DNA of 14,216 bases, taken from positions 1 to 14,216 of the forward strand of contig JWZX01002148.1 of NCBI GenBank assembly GCA_001275005.1, in the 5' to 3' direction. A program made the translations under genes and the position numbers. Shown here in pieces: positions 1-7,799 of this stretch (its first letter is position 1; every line of letters starts with the position of its first letter). The notes beneath the pieces are model-generated. The model did not search any database. It had not been told where the DNA came from and saw only the letters and a program-made list of their open reading frames with translations. The DNA is from Chrysochromulina tobinii. Taxonomy: Eukaryota > Haptophyta > Prymnesiales > Chrysochromulinaceae.

Positions 1-470
1 TCCGCCGAAGGCTCTTTCGCTGACGACCTCAGCCAGGCTGCGTTCGAACGCGCGGGCGCCGCAGCCTGGCAGGCTGCCTTTGGCGCCGCAGGCTTTCGCC
101 CGCTGACCGCCCGGCTGCGTCTGAGGCGTCCGAGCGACGCGCGCAGCGCGCAGCGAGGCGCCGATGCCAGCACGGCTGTACGCGTGCGCTGCAGTACGCG
201 CGAGCGCCGCAGCCTGCAGTCTGCCAGGCTCCCATTGGCGCCATCGGCTTCCGCACGCCGACCGCCCGGCTGCGTCTGAGGCGTCCGAGCGAAGCGCGAA
301 GCGCGGAGCGAGGTGCCGATGCCAACCCGGCTGCGCGTGCGCCGCAGGCGTTTGAACGCGCGCGCGCCACTTCCTGCCAGGCTGCCTTTGGCGCCATAGG
401 CTTCCGCCTGCTGTCCACCCGGCTGCGTTTGAGGCGTCCGAGCGACGCGCGGAGCGCGGAGCGAGGAAGA
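1..470. repeat. GC-rich tandem repeat, about 155-bp unit, three units
   Basis: Three imperfect units can be aligned on the landmark GGCTGCGTCTGAGGCGTCC, which occurs at 113, at 268 and (with one change) at 421, giving spacings of 155 and 153 bp. Each unit also carries a version of CAGGCTGCCTTTGGCGCC followed by a run of short GCGCGGAGCGAG-type repeats. The copies are diverged and differ by small indels, so the same translation does not stay in one frame. One top-strand frame is open from about 24 to 598 without an ATG until 549. I see no convincing domain in any frame. It is best taken as a minisatellite, although a repeat-coding exon of a gene to the left is not excluded. Confidence 0.75.
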
Positions 471-903
471 TACCTGTGCTCGACACCGTCGTCACTGAAA
501 AAACGTCGCGTCGGTTCGTTACGGATTCTTCGCGCGCTACACTATTGTATGAGTGCTATGTGTGTATCATGGTGTGTATCGTCCTATTTGGCTTAGCCAA
601 CGGAGCCAAGGTCTCGTTGGTAAGCGGGACCTACCTCTCTCATCTGGTGTGAACATGGCTCCGCAACCACTTTCCCAAACCTTATGCCTAAAGCGCCGCT
701 CCGGAGCAGCCCGATGCGCGACGACCTGCATGTACGGGGAGAGAGAAAAAGGGTTTTAACTGGGGGCACAAGATCAAGACGTCGTAACCATCGAAGAGGC
801 AACGCCTCCCTGCGGAGAGCGGGTGTGCAGATGACTGTCGTCCCTCCTCGCGAAGAAAAAGGCCCGCTCGGCAAGGTGCGGCGACTCGCCCCGCCTATGC
901 TGG
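471..903. other. Spacer upstream of the NEK-like kinase
   Basis: No protein family or RNA gene is recognisable. The stretch should contain the promoter and 5' leader of the kinase that starts near 904. It has a possible splice donor (GGTAAGCG near 618) and a possible acceptor (GTGTGCAG ending at 830), so the leader may be spliced. An ATG at 831 could begin a short alternative first exon, described under the kinase. Confidence 0.4.
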
Positions 904-2883
904 ATGCTGCTTGGAAGGGGCATGGCCGCGCTTGCGCTCGGATGTGGCGCCAGATGCGATATTGGCGTGGCCCAAGAACTTATCCCCGAGATCTCGGTCG
1001 CTGTGCCAAGCTGCCGCGAGAGCGGCACCACCGACGCTTCCTCGCACCTCGGCTCACCCCGCTCGCCTGCCCCACGCGTGCTCGCCTCGCAGATCAATGG
1101 CTTTCAGCTCCTCAAGTTCCTGGGCAAGGGCACATTTGGCGCGGTCTACCAGGCGCGCCGTGAAGCCGATAGTAAAATCTACGCGATCAAAAAGGTGGAT
1201 ACGCGGCGGATGACGGCCAAGGAGCGCGCCGAGGCCGTCAACGAGATCCGCGTGCTCGCCTCGGTCGCAGGCGAGCACGTGATCACCTTCTACGAGGCTT
1301 TTGTCGCTGACGACGTGCTGTACATTGTAACAGAGTACGCGGGCAATGGCGACTTGCTCGGGTTCCTGAAGAACAAGAAGCGCGCGGGGCACCTGCCCGA
1401 GGCGACGGTCTGGTCTTTCTTCATCCAGATGCTGCTGGGCACCAAGACGATGCACGAGAACAACATCCTGCACCGTGATCTCAAGGCAGCCAACGTCTTC
1501 CTATGCTCCAACACCTTCCTCAAGCTGGGTGACCTGGGAGTGGCCAAGGTGCTCAAGCACGATCAGGCGCTCGCGTCGACTCAGGTGGGCACGCCCTACT
1601 ACGTCGCGCCCGAGGTGTGGCGCAATAAGCCGTACAACTCCAAGTGCGACGTGTGGTCGCTCGGCTGCCTGTTGTACGAGCTGTGCACGTTCCGTCCGCC
1701 CTTCGAGGCCGAGTCGATGGAGGGCCTGGCGCGCAAAGTAATGAAGGGCAAGTACGAGCAGATCCCGAGCTTCTACTCGCAGGCGCTGCGCACCACACTC
1801 GCCAAGCTCCTCGTTATCGAGCCCAAGCAGCGTGCCTCTGTGGAAGAGCTCCTCGCAAGCGACGAGATCCGCTCCCGGCTCAACTCGATCACGGACGCCG
1901 TCTCCGCACAGAGCGACCATCACACCTCCGAGCCCGTGAACATCGTCTCGACGATCGCCGTGCCGCGCCGCTTCAACGACCTGACCAAGAACCTGCCACC
2001 CTCGCGCTACGACACCAAGGACGTGTCGCCCAAGGGAATCGGGCCAGGCGAGGGCGCCCCTCCCTCCGCACGTGGGCCTGCCCCGGCGATGCCACCTGGC
2101 ATCGACCCGACCATTCGCAACGCTGCGGAGAGCCGAGAGCCCTCCGAGGCAGGCTACCCGAACAAGCAGCAAATGCAGCAGCGGCAGAAGCTGCTGCCGC
2201 CTGGGGTGCCGGGGGCTAAGCCTCTTCCTGCCCCCGACACGCCCGCCCAGACCCCGAAGCTGCAGCACCCGCAGCAGACCCCGCAGCAGCAGTACTTCTA
2301 CCAGCAGCAGCAGCAGCAGGCGGCGGCGGCGAAGGCGGCGGCACAATACAGGCTGCCGCCCGGCCCGCAATCGGCGCGCGTCCCCGCACCTGGCGACGCC
2401 GCCTCCGTCCGCACGTCAGTGCTCTCTCAGCAGCACGGCGCAGGCCCCCACCCGCTCCACTATGGGCAGCCGCTCGTCTCGCCCTCGTATAAGCCCGGCG
2501 CGCTCAAGCTGCCGCAGGTGCCGGGCGCGCTGCCGCCGCCCACGCCGAGCAGTTACAACCGAGCCGCGCCCCCGCGCTACCCAGGGATGCCCATGACACC
2601 GCAGCAGCAGCACGCCTACGGCGCCCAATACCCCGGCCAATACCCGGTTGCTGGTGCGGGCGCTGTGCCACCCTCGCGCGAAATCCGTATGGTGTACCAC
2701 GCGCCGAATGGAAACCCCAACAGCTCGCGCGCCTCCATCTTCGCACGCGGCGGCTACAACCCGATCACACACGCGCAGATGCACACAGGCGCCTCGCAGG
2801 CCTACAGGCTCTCAAACCATTATCAGCAGCAGCAAGAGTACTCGGCACAGCGGGCACGCGTAACTCCTAGCCACTGGTACTGA
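904..2883 (+). CDS. NEK-like Ser/Thr protein kinase with Gln/Pro-rich tail
   Basis: The 659-residue protein has a complete kinase domain at about residues 67-326. Visible landmarks are the glycine loop GKGTFGAV (74-81), the ATP Lys in YAIKK (K96), the alpha-C Glu (E114), HRDLKAANV (190-198), DLG in place of DFG (210-212), GTPYYVAPE (229-237) and D249 of CDVWSLG. HRDLKxxN with DLG and GTPYYxxPE is typical of the NEK (NIMA-related) family, whose members act in cell-cycle and ciliary control. Residues 380-659 are low complexity: Pro/Ala/Gln-rich with a Gln run near 461-472, and no second domain seen. The first ATG of the frame (904) has a poor context; ATG 922 (GGCATGG) is better. Alternatively, a phase-0 intron (876-1092, donor GTGCGG, acceptor TCGCAG) would join a short exon from ATG 831 directly to residue 64. 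Residues 1-63 are therefore uncertain; the kinase domain is not. Confidence 0.9.
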   Translation: MLLGRGMAALALGCGARCDIGVAQELIPEISVAVPSCRESGTTDASSHLGSPRSPAPRVLASQINGFQLLKFLGKGTFGAVYQARREADSKIYAIKKVDTRRMTAKERAEAVNEIRVLASVAGEHVITFYEAFVADDVLYIVTEYAGNGDLLGFLKNKKRAGHLPEATVWSFFIQMLLGTKTMHENNILHRDLKAANVFLCSNTFLKLGDLGVAKVLKHDQALASTQVGTPYYVAPEVWRNKPYNSKCDVWSLGCLLYELCTFRPPFEAESMEGLARKVMKGKYEQIPSFYSQALRTTLAKLLVIEPKQRASVEELLASDEIRSRLNSITDAVSAQSDHHTSEPVNIVSTIAVPRRFNDLTKNLPPSRYDTKDVSPKGIGPGEGAPPSARGPAPAMPPGIDPTIRNAAESREPSEAGYPNKQQMQQRQKLLPPGVPGAKPLPAPDTPAQTPKLQHPQQTPQQQYFYQQQQQQAAAAKAAAQYRLPPGPQSARVPAPGDAASVRTSVLSQQHGAGPHPLHYGQPLVSPSYKPGALKLPQVPGALPPPTPSSYNRAAPPRYPGMPMTPQQQHAYGAQYPGQYPVAGAGAVPPSREIRMVYHAPNGNPNSSRASIFARGGYNPITHAQMHTGASQAYRLSNHYQQQQEYSAQRARVTPSHWY

Positions 2884-3151
2884 GAGGGAGCGGCGCTGTC
2901 ACAGGGGCGCGCCATGCCGGTGGCCCCGCGTGGCTTGGCGCCATGCGGCGACGGCCCATGTGGCGACAGGGAGGGCGTGAGCGAAGGGGAGGTGAGGCTG
3001 CCAAATGGCAAGCCATGCGGGCGTGATCGGAAGGGTGCGGAGCCCGCTCTGTACTATGGCGGCGCAGTGTCACCGCAAGTGCTGTCTGCGCGCTGTGGGG
3101 GATGGCTCCACGCTTTGGGCTCCCACCAGTAGCCAGCCAGTAGCTACCCCA

Positions 3152-3163
3152 GCCCACGTGGGC
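3152..3163. promoter_or_regulatory. Perfect 12-bp palindrome with G-box core
   Basis: GCCCACGTGGGC is a perfect inverted repeat around CACGTG, the core bound by bZIP and bHLH factors in plants and animals. It lies 269 bp after the kinase stop and about 880 bp before the glycosyltransferase ATG. Only the palindrome is seen; a regulatory role is inference. Confidence 0.25.
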
Positions 3164-3464
3164 GGTGGGGAGAAGTGTGTGTCACGGACCCAACCTCTGA
3201 CGCTGGTCGCTGCACCGTGACGCGTGCATACGTTTGTATACTACCGGTACTTTAGAGATCTGCGACTTGAATTTTGGTTCTTGCGTCAACTTCCGGTCTT
3301 TCAACGACCAAACCAATTGGACCAAACCCCGCCCGGTGCTGAGCGCCCTGAGCGACCGAACGTGACGTGACTCACGGACCGCAGGGGCGCAGCGCGGTCT
3401 GCGGTGCGCCGGCACGTGACCCGGAGCGTGCCAACGCGATCTCCGGCGGTCCCGGCCGGCCGGC

Positions 3465-3496
3465 GGGGGCGGGGCCGCGGCCGGGGCGCGGGGGGG
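3465..3496 (+). other. G-rich tract with G-quadruplex potential
   Basis: Four runs of four or more G on the top strand are separated by 1, 8 and 3 bases. This fits a loose G-quadruplex pattern about 550 bp upstream of the glycosyltransferase ATG. In such GC-rich DNA it may mean nothing. Confidence 0.3.
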
Positions 3497-4047
3497 ACAT
3501 TCTGTAACCCGCTCCGTTTAACGTCTCTGAGACGACGATCGACGGGGCGACGAGATCCGCGCCTTAACCGCGCCTTCGTGCTTCGTGCTCGCTGCACTCG
3601 CTGCGCTCGGTCGCCGACTTGAACTAATTAGCTGAGTGCAGACGGTCCAGAGCTCCACAGAGACGAGAGCGAGCGCCTGCCGTCGTCGAGAGATACTACT
3701 GTGTCGTGTTCCTTGTTCGCACAGGTCTGGTCTCTGCACAGCCGCCCCCGCACAACCTACACACCCGTAGTCCGATTATAGTCCGATGGCGCGTGAGCGC
3801 GTGCACTCACTCCCCCACCCCTTTCCAAGCTATTTGTACTTGAGGAGTATCGAGTAAGGTCGGGTCCAACTTTTTGTGTCGTTGTGCCCATTTCGACGCT
3901 TTCGTTCCGTATTCGGACTTCGCGACGCGACCCGCGCGACCTCTCTCGTGGGTTCACCAAGCACATAGTGCAGACATAGTGGTGGTGCGCGGTGCGTGTC
4001 GTCGGGCTCTACCTGCCCTCTTCGTGCCTGCCAGTGCACAATCTGCC

Positions 4048-5211
4048 ATGGACGTGGCGGCACCTCAGAGGCGAGCTTCTCTGCGGCGTGCATCTCTGCC
4101 GCCCTTCTCAATACCCTGGCCGCTGCCGATCTGGCTCTGGCTGGATTACCCCAACGGGAGGCTTCCAGCTTTCGTAGAGCTCCACCTTGAGGCTATCGAA
4201 CGCCACGCACCTTCATCTCATTTCCGAATCATGAAGCTCAACCGTTCCAATTTGGGCGCGTACGTTCCGGATTTGCCCCCTGAAGTTGTGCGCCTGCCAC
4301 ACCAGACGGCGTACTCTGATCTTGCACGCATCGCGCTGCTTGCACATCATGGTGGACTCTACGCAGACGTCGACTTTGTCGTTAGCAAGTCGCTGGTGAC
4401 TTTTGCTGATCATCTCACAAATGTCAGCCTCGTCGGGTTCAAGGGCACTCACAGGAAAGATTTGCTCAAGAGTCCGAAGTGTGACACACAGCAGTCGAGC
4501 TTCTCGCCCACATTCTTTGCTGCACGTCCCGGCACGACGGTGATGCGGCAGGCGTGGATTTCGCTCAAAAAAGCTCTTGGGAGCCGTTGCAAGAATGCAA
4601 AGGTTGTGGATGACCCGACGGCTCGCCTACGAAGTAACACATGTTGCTACTCTCACACAAACGGATCTGCGATCAAATGCCAAACACCGTGGGCGCTGTC
4701 AGACGTCATGGTGAGACCATCGCTGCGTCAGAGGGAAAGCGAAGCCATTTATTGTTATGGCGGAAGAGAGTCCTTCATCCCTGGGCTGCCAACAACGCAT
4801 CCGACCGCACGTCACCGACTCGACTACATGCTCGTATACAGCACAGGCCTAGGCAAGGACAATTGCTCCTTCGCGGACATAGATCACAGCAACGTGTGGG
4901 CACGAAGAAGAGTCAACGCCACCACGACGGTCTGCTGCTTCCGAGACAGCGATGATCTGGAGTGCAGCTTTCTTTGGCGGGCTAATGCGCAGCCTAAGCA
5001 CGTTTTAGAGACGGACAAGAATGTGACGCTGCGCGAGCCGCGATTTTTTGATCGAGTGGCATACCACACCTTCAGCTCCCTGAACGCGGAGCTGCTGATG
5101 CAAGGAAGGAAAGAGCTACTGGACTCAAACACCATCTACGGCGAGCTCTTGCGCCAGGCTCTGGGCGTACGGCGGAAGGGCGCGCGTTTCGGAGACGGTT
5201 CGGCTACTTGA
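4048..5211 (+). CDS. DXD glycosyltransferase (GT32 / capsular-synthesis-like)
   Basis: The 387-residue protein (from ATG 4048, context GCCATGG) is a probable sugar-nucleotide-dependent glycosyltransferase. The N-terminal PLPIWLWLDYPNG segment (residues 26-38) matches the position of the I-P-K-I-I-W-type strand at the start of GT32-like domains. YSDLARIALLAHHGGLYADV (89-108) leads into the metal-binding DVD (107-109; nt 4366-4374), and a late His in YHTFSS (from about 339) fits the family's C-terminal His. Five N-X-S/T sequons (N125, N205, N272, N290, N325) and several Cys suggest a secretory-pathway protein. No membrane anchor or signal peptide lies in this frame; the frame is open upstream to about 3874 without ATG and contains ALPALFVPASAQSA, which resembles the end of a signal peptide, so an upstream exon is likely. 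Donor and acceptor sugars cannot be told. Confidence 0.82.
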   Translation: MDVAAPQRRASLRRASLPPFSIPWPLPIWLWLDYPNGRLPAFVELHLEAIERHAPSSHFRIMKLNRSNLGAYVPDLPPEVVRLPHQTAYSDLARIALLAHHGGLYADVDFVVSKSLVTFADHLTNVSLVGFKGTHRKDLLKSPKCDTQQSSFSPTFFAARPGTTVMRQAWISLKKALGSRCKNAKVVDDPTARLRSNTCCYSHTNGSAIKCQTPWALSDVMVRPSLRQRESEAIYCYGGRESFIPGLPTTHPTARHRLDYMLVYSTGLGKDNCSFADIDHSNVWARRRVNATTTVCCFRDSDDLECSFLWRANAQPKHVLETDKNVTLREPRFFDRVAYHTFSSLNAELLMQGRKELLDSNTIYGELLRQALGVRRKGARFGDGSAT

Positions 5212-5396
5212 CATCTTCAAAGGAGTTTTCTCAACGTAACGAATCGTGGGGTCGGCGCGATCTGCCTTGACCAATCGTGCGCAAGAGGACAGGCACAATT
5301 ACGCGTTCACCCCCCGAGAGGCGCGACTTTCTCAGAGGCGCGACGTTGCGGCACTCACGGACGCCGACCGAGTGGCGCATGAGCTGGCAGGGGATC

Positions 5397-5516
5397 CGGC
5401 CGCCCAAATATGTGCACTTCCCAATTCCAGATCTATCAGTGCCTCAGGACAGCGACTCGTTGAACGCGCTGCTCGGCCGGATCATCTCCACTGGTAGGTC
5501 GGCGGTGGTGCACTGT
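5397..5516 (+). pseudogene. Dual-specificity phosphatase-like fragment (exon or relic)
   Basis: The frame reads RPPKYVHFPIPDLSVP, then about 18 residues, then GRSAVVHC. This is the family pattern of CDKN3-like and related dual-specificity phosphatases: an HFPIPD segment whose Asp is the general acid, a helix, and a strand ending in the catalytic HC. The signature should continue as C-X5-R-S/T-G, but after the Cys (5514-5516) the frame reads TCTAVA, with no Arg at the right place, and no nearby frame supplies GxGRTG. The open frame runs from an ATG at 5277 to a stop at 5724-5726 that sits in a GTAAGT repeat. It is either one exon of a spliced gene (GTACCT at 5515 or GTAAGT at 5723 as donors) or a decayed copy. 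The family match covers only about 40 residues. Confidence 0.45.
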
Positions 5517-5720
5517 ACCTGCACTGCTGTAGCACTGCTGGGGTGGGCGTGGGCGAGCTGGGCTCGTGGGCGCATGCTTTCTCTCACTCAGTTACCCTAC
5601 TGTTGCCCAGATCTCGACGAGTCGTCCGTGTTTGGTTGCAAACCGTACAGGCGGCATACGACACATCATCATCAAGGGCTGATGCGCGCTCACTGCCTGG
5701 CGCGCTCCAGTGCTCGCCGC

Positions 5721-5738
5721 AAGTAAGTAAGTAAGTAA
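5721..5738 (+). repeat. AAGT tetranucleotide microsatellite
   Basis: Four and a half copies of AAGT run in tandem, each containing the donor-like sequence GTAAGT. The 11-mer TGCTCGCCGCA occurs directly before the tract (5711-5721) and again 80 bp on (5791-5801). Confidence 0.8.
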
Positions 5739-6262
5739 ATCCCGCCTACAGGGGCAGTTCTCGCTCGTGGTCGTGCTCGGTCGGACGGTCTGCTCGCCGC
5801 AGACGGAGGAGCGTAACTACTAACTTAGCCGTAACGCGAGTTTGTGCGTAGATTCTCCTTATAGAATTTGTCACGTTTCACATTTCAGCTCGCTCACGCC
5901 TGCTCGGGGACCCCGGCCTTTATTTCCGGATACCACACAAGGTGGTCTGGCGAGTCTGGCCGCGAGGGTCGAACCACAACGCACAATCCCACCATTTTTA
6001 CAGGCCGTCTCTCTTCGCAGGTCTCTTTATCGCTGTGCACCCGGCGAGCTGCCAGGGCGAGCGGCTGTACTTGCGGCTGTGGGTCATTGTGGCCTGTGCC
6101 CGCTGGCGCTGCCCGCGCTGAGTCAGTTTTCGGCCCCAATGATTCCCGACACCCAACCTGCGGAAGCCTGTGGAGAGGACCATGTGGCCGCATGCCAGTG
6201 GCACCCACTGTCGATCCCGTCCCGAGGCGCGATGCGCGAGATGGCGATTGGAATTCTGGCGC

Positions 6263-6345
6263 GAGTCGAGTCCACCGCAGGTACCATAGTAGGGCGACTG
6301 CCAGGCACCATATTAGGGCTCGACTCGAGTCCACCCACGCAGGTC
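6263..6345 (+). repeat. Small imperfect direct duplication
   Basis: CGAGTCCACC occurs at 6267 and 6326, and CAGGTACCATAGTAGGGC at 6278 is echoed by CAGGCACCATATTAGGGC at 6302. The stretch lies about 60-140 bp beyond the stop codon of the kinase-cyclin gene, in its probable 3' UTR. No function is evident. Confidence 0.6.
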
Positions 6346-6401
6346 GTCTGTCCCTTGCTCAGTGCTCTGTCCCACGTACCGCCATGCAAGATTGTAGGCT
6401 G

Positions 6402-7799
6402 TCAGTCGCTGCCGCTGCTCGCTGCCGCCGTAGCGCTGATGGTGACATACCCCACCTCCTCGAGCACCTCCTTCTCCAGCGCTGCATACGAGCTCGCGTC
6501 GTACTCGACGTGCTTGAGTGCGGGCAACGCGTGCACATCATCAGGCCCAAAGGTCTCGACCTCATTGATCTTGCACGAGATGAGGGCGCACGCGGCGACG
6601 CCCTCGACGCCACGCGCCTGCGCGACCGTCGAGCGCCGATACAGATGCTCCGCGTCGAGCGCCGTCTGTGCGCTCCTCGCGCCTAGCTGCTTGGCAAGCT
6701 TCGCCGGACCGGGCAAAGGCTCCTCGGCACCGCCGCCGCCGCGCTTCGCACGCTTGGAAGGTCTATTGTGCGTCGCCGCGTCCACCTCCGCGAGCGCGGC
6801 GGCGTTCGCCACGCCGGGCGCGGGCGCTGGCGGCAGCAGCAGCGCGCCGGGCGTGGGCATCGGCCCGAGCTTCTCGAGCCCGGGCAGCATGGCGAGGGCC
6901 TCGGCTGCTGTCGGCCGCTGTTGTGGGTCAGACTCGAGCATGGCCTTGAGCATGGCCGGGATGGGTTTGTCGCTCAGCTTGGCACGTATGGCCTCGACCT
7001 GCTGCAGCGCGTGCTTGTTCTTCCACGCGGTCAGCCCCTCGCCGTTGAACATTTCGTACAGCACTACACCCATCGAGAAGACGTCAGCCTTGCAATCATA
7101 GGCCTCGCCGTTGACGATCTCGGGGGCCGTGTACGTGGGCGTGCCCATCGATTCGGTGAGTGCGGGACCCTCGGCACCTGCGGCCTCCTCGGACGCCTTC
7201 GCCTCCGCGCGCCGGCGCTTTCGCCCCTTGCTCTTGCACTCTTCCGCGACGACCGCCTCGATGGCGCCTGCGCCTATCACCTTGGCCAGAGAAAAGTCGG
7301 CGATGATCGGATCGCCCGCGGCGTCGAGTAGGATGTTGTCGGGCTTGAGGTCACGATGGATGATGCCATGCTCATGCAGGAAGGCGAGTGCGTTCAGCGA
7401 CTTGGCCGCGACGCGCAGCTTGTCCTTGTTGGAAAGAGTCTTCTTTTCGAGCGCTTTGGATAGCGAGCCGCCGGCTGCAGCAGGCATCACCATCGCAAAC
7501 CTTCCGTCGAGCTCGCTGACGTCCACGAGGCTCATGAGATTCGGGTGCGCGCCGTTGAGCAGCCGCAGCATGACGATCTCGCGCAGCAGTCCACAGTCCA
7601 TGCCGTTTGTGTTCTCTGCGGCGTGCCACTCGCCGTCGTCGTCCCACCAGCCGTCCTCTTCGCCGCCCTCATCCCAAAAGGTCTTGACAGCATATTCCTT
7701 GCCTTCATCGTCGTATGCGATGACAACCGAGCCGTAAGCACCGTTGCCGAGCGTCTTCGTGCGATAGTATTTGCACTTTGGCAACTGAGTGTCGACCAT
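6402..7799 (-). CDS. Protein kinase fused to a C-terminal cyclin box
   Basis: The 465-residue protein starts at an ATG in a strong context (AACATGG). The kinase domain covers about residues 12-305: glycine loop GNGAYGSV (18-25), K39, an acidic Trp-rich insert (43-60), a CDK-like alpha-C LLREIVMLRLLN followed by HPN (71-87, E74), HRDLKPDN (148-155), DFS replacing DFG (168-170), a Lys/Arg-rich insert in the activation segment (about 174-216, KGRKRRR at 191-197) and GTPTYTAPE (219-227). After a Pro/Ala linker with RPSKRAKR (347-353), residues about 364-455 resemble an N-terminal cyclin box: ALDAEHLYRRS, VACLLIACK-like VAACALISCK (K410), and LEKEVLEEVGY (E442). K410 and E442 fall where cyclin A K266 and E295 contact the CDK. 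The second cyclin fold is absent. Basic clusters suggest the nucleus. Likely role: a self-contained, cyclin-assisted kinase; the fusion reading is well supported, the function inferred. Confidence 0.88.
   Translation of the reverse strand: MVDTQLPKCKYYRTKTLGNGAYGSVVIAYDDEGKEYAVKTFWDEGGEEDGWWDDDGEWHAAENTNGMDCGLLREIVMLRLLNGAHPNLMSLVDVSELDGRFAMVMPAAAGGSLSKALEKKTLSNKDKLRVAAKSLNALAFLHEHGIIHRDLKPDNILLDAAGDPIIADFSLAKVIGAGAIEAVVAEECKSKGRKRRRAEAKASEEAAGAEGPALTESMGTPTYTAPEIVNGEAYDCKADVFSMGVVLYEMFNGEGLTAWKNKHALQQVEAIRAKLSDKPIPAMLKAMLESDPQQRPTAAEALAMLPGLEKLGPMPTPGALLLPPAPAPGVANAAALAEVDAATHNRPSKRAKRGGGGAEEPLPGPAKLAKQLGARSAQTALDAEHLYRRSTVAQARGVEGVAACALISCKINEVETFGPDDVHALPALKHVEYDASSYAALEKEVLEEVGYVTISATAAASSGSD

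Larger units (their letters stand above)
2884..4047. other. Long spacer between the NEK-like kinase and the glycosyltransferase
   Basis: No protein or RNA gene is recognised. It should hold the 3' end of the kinase gene and the promoter and leader of the glycosyltransferase. Local structures include the 12-bp palindrome GCCCACGTGGGC (3152-3163, with a G-box CACGTG core), TACCGGTA at 3242, a CCAATTGG core near 3311-3320, a bZIP-like TGACGTGACTCA near 3364, a G-rich tract at 3465-3496, and two copies of TAGTCCGAT at 3768 and 3779. None is proven functional. The frame of the downstream gene stays open from about 3874 to 4047 without an ATG, so part of this stretch could be coding if there is an upstream exon. 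Confidence 0.5.
5212..6401. other. Spacer between the glycosyltransferase and the kinase-cyclin gene
   Basis: This 1.2 kb stretch lies between the ends of two convergent genes. The one protein-like signal is the phosphatase-like segment at 5397-5516, listed separately. It also contains an AAGT microsatellite (5721-5738), splice-like signals around 5723-5889 and a small imperfect duplication (6263-6345). Open frames across 5842-6400 have no recognisable domain. Confidence 0.5.

Noticed and set aside
1501-2370. Bottom-strand open frame of 289 codons opposite the NEK-like kinase
   Set aside because: It is antisense to conserved kinase motifs and Leu/Arg-rich in the manner of GC-driven shadow frames, with no domain.
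5625-5700. CLVANRTGG reading as a possible phosphatase loop downstream of the fragment
   Set aside because: The Cys-to-Arg spacing is one residue short and the frame stops soon after, so it is probably chance.
5966-5975. tRNA B-box-like sequence on the bottom strand (GGTTCGACCC)
   Set aside because: The flanks do not form a T stem and no A box or acceptor stem is present at the right distance.
5894-6334. Bottom-strand frame with a hydrophobic start (ALIWCLAVALLWYLRW)
   Set aside because: The hydrophobic run alone is not enough. There is no homology I recognise and it lies in the probable 3' region of two convergent genes.
5842-7101. Long top-strand open frame (about 419 codons) opposite the kinase-cyclin gene
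   Set aside because: More than half is exactly antisense to a clear kinase-cyclin coding sequence, and the remainder shows no domain. Long antisense frames are expected in GC-rich coding DNA.
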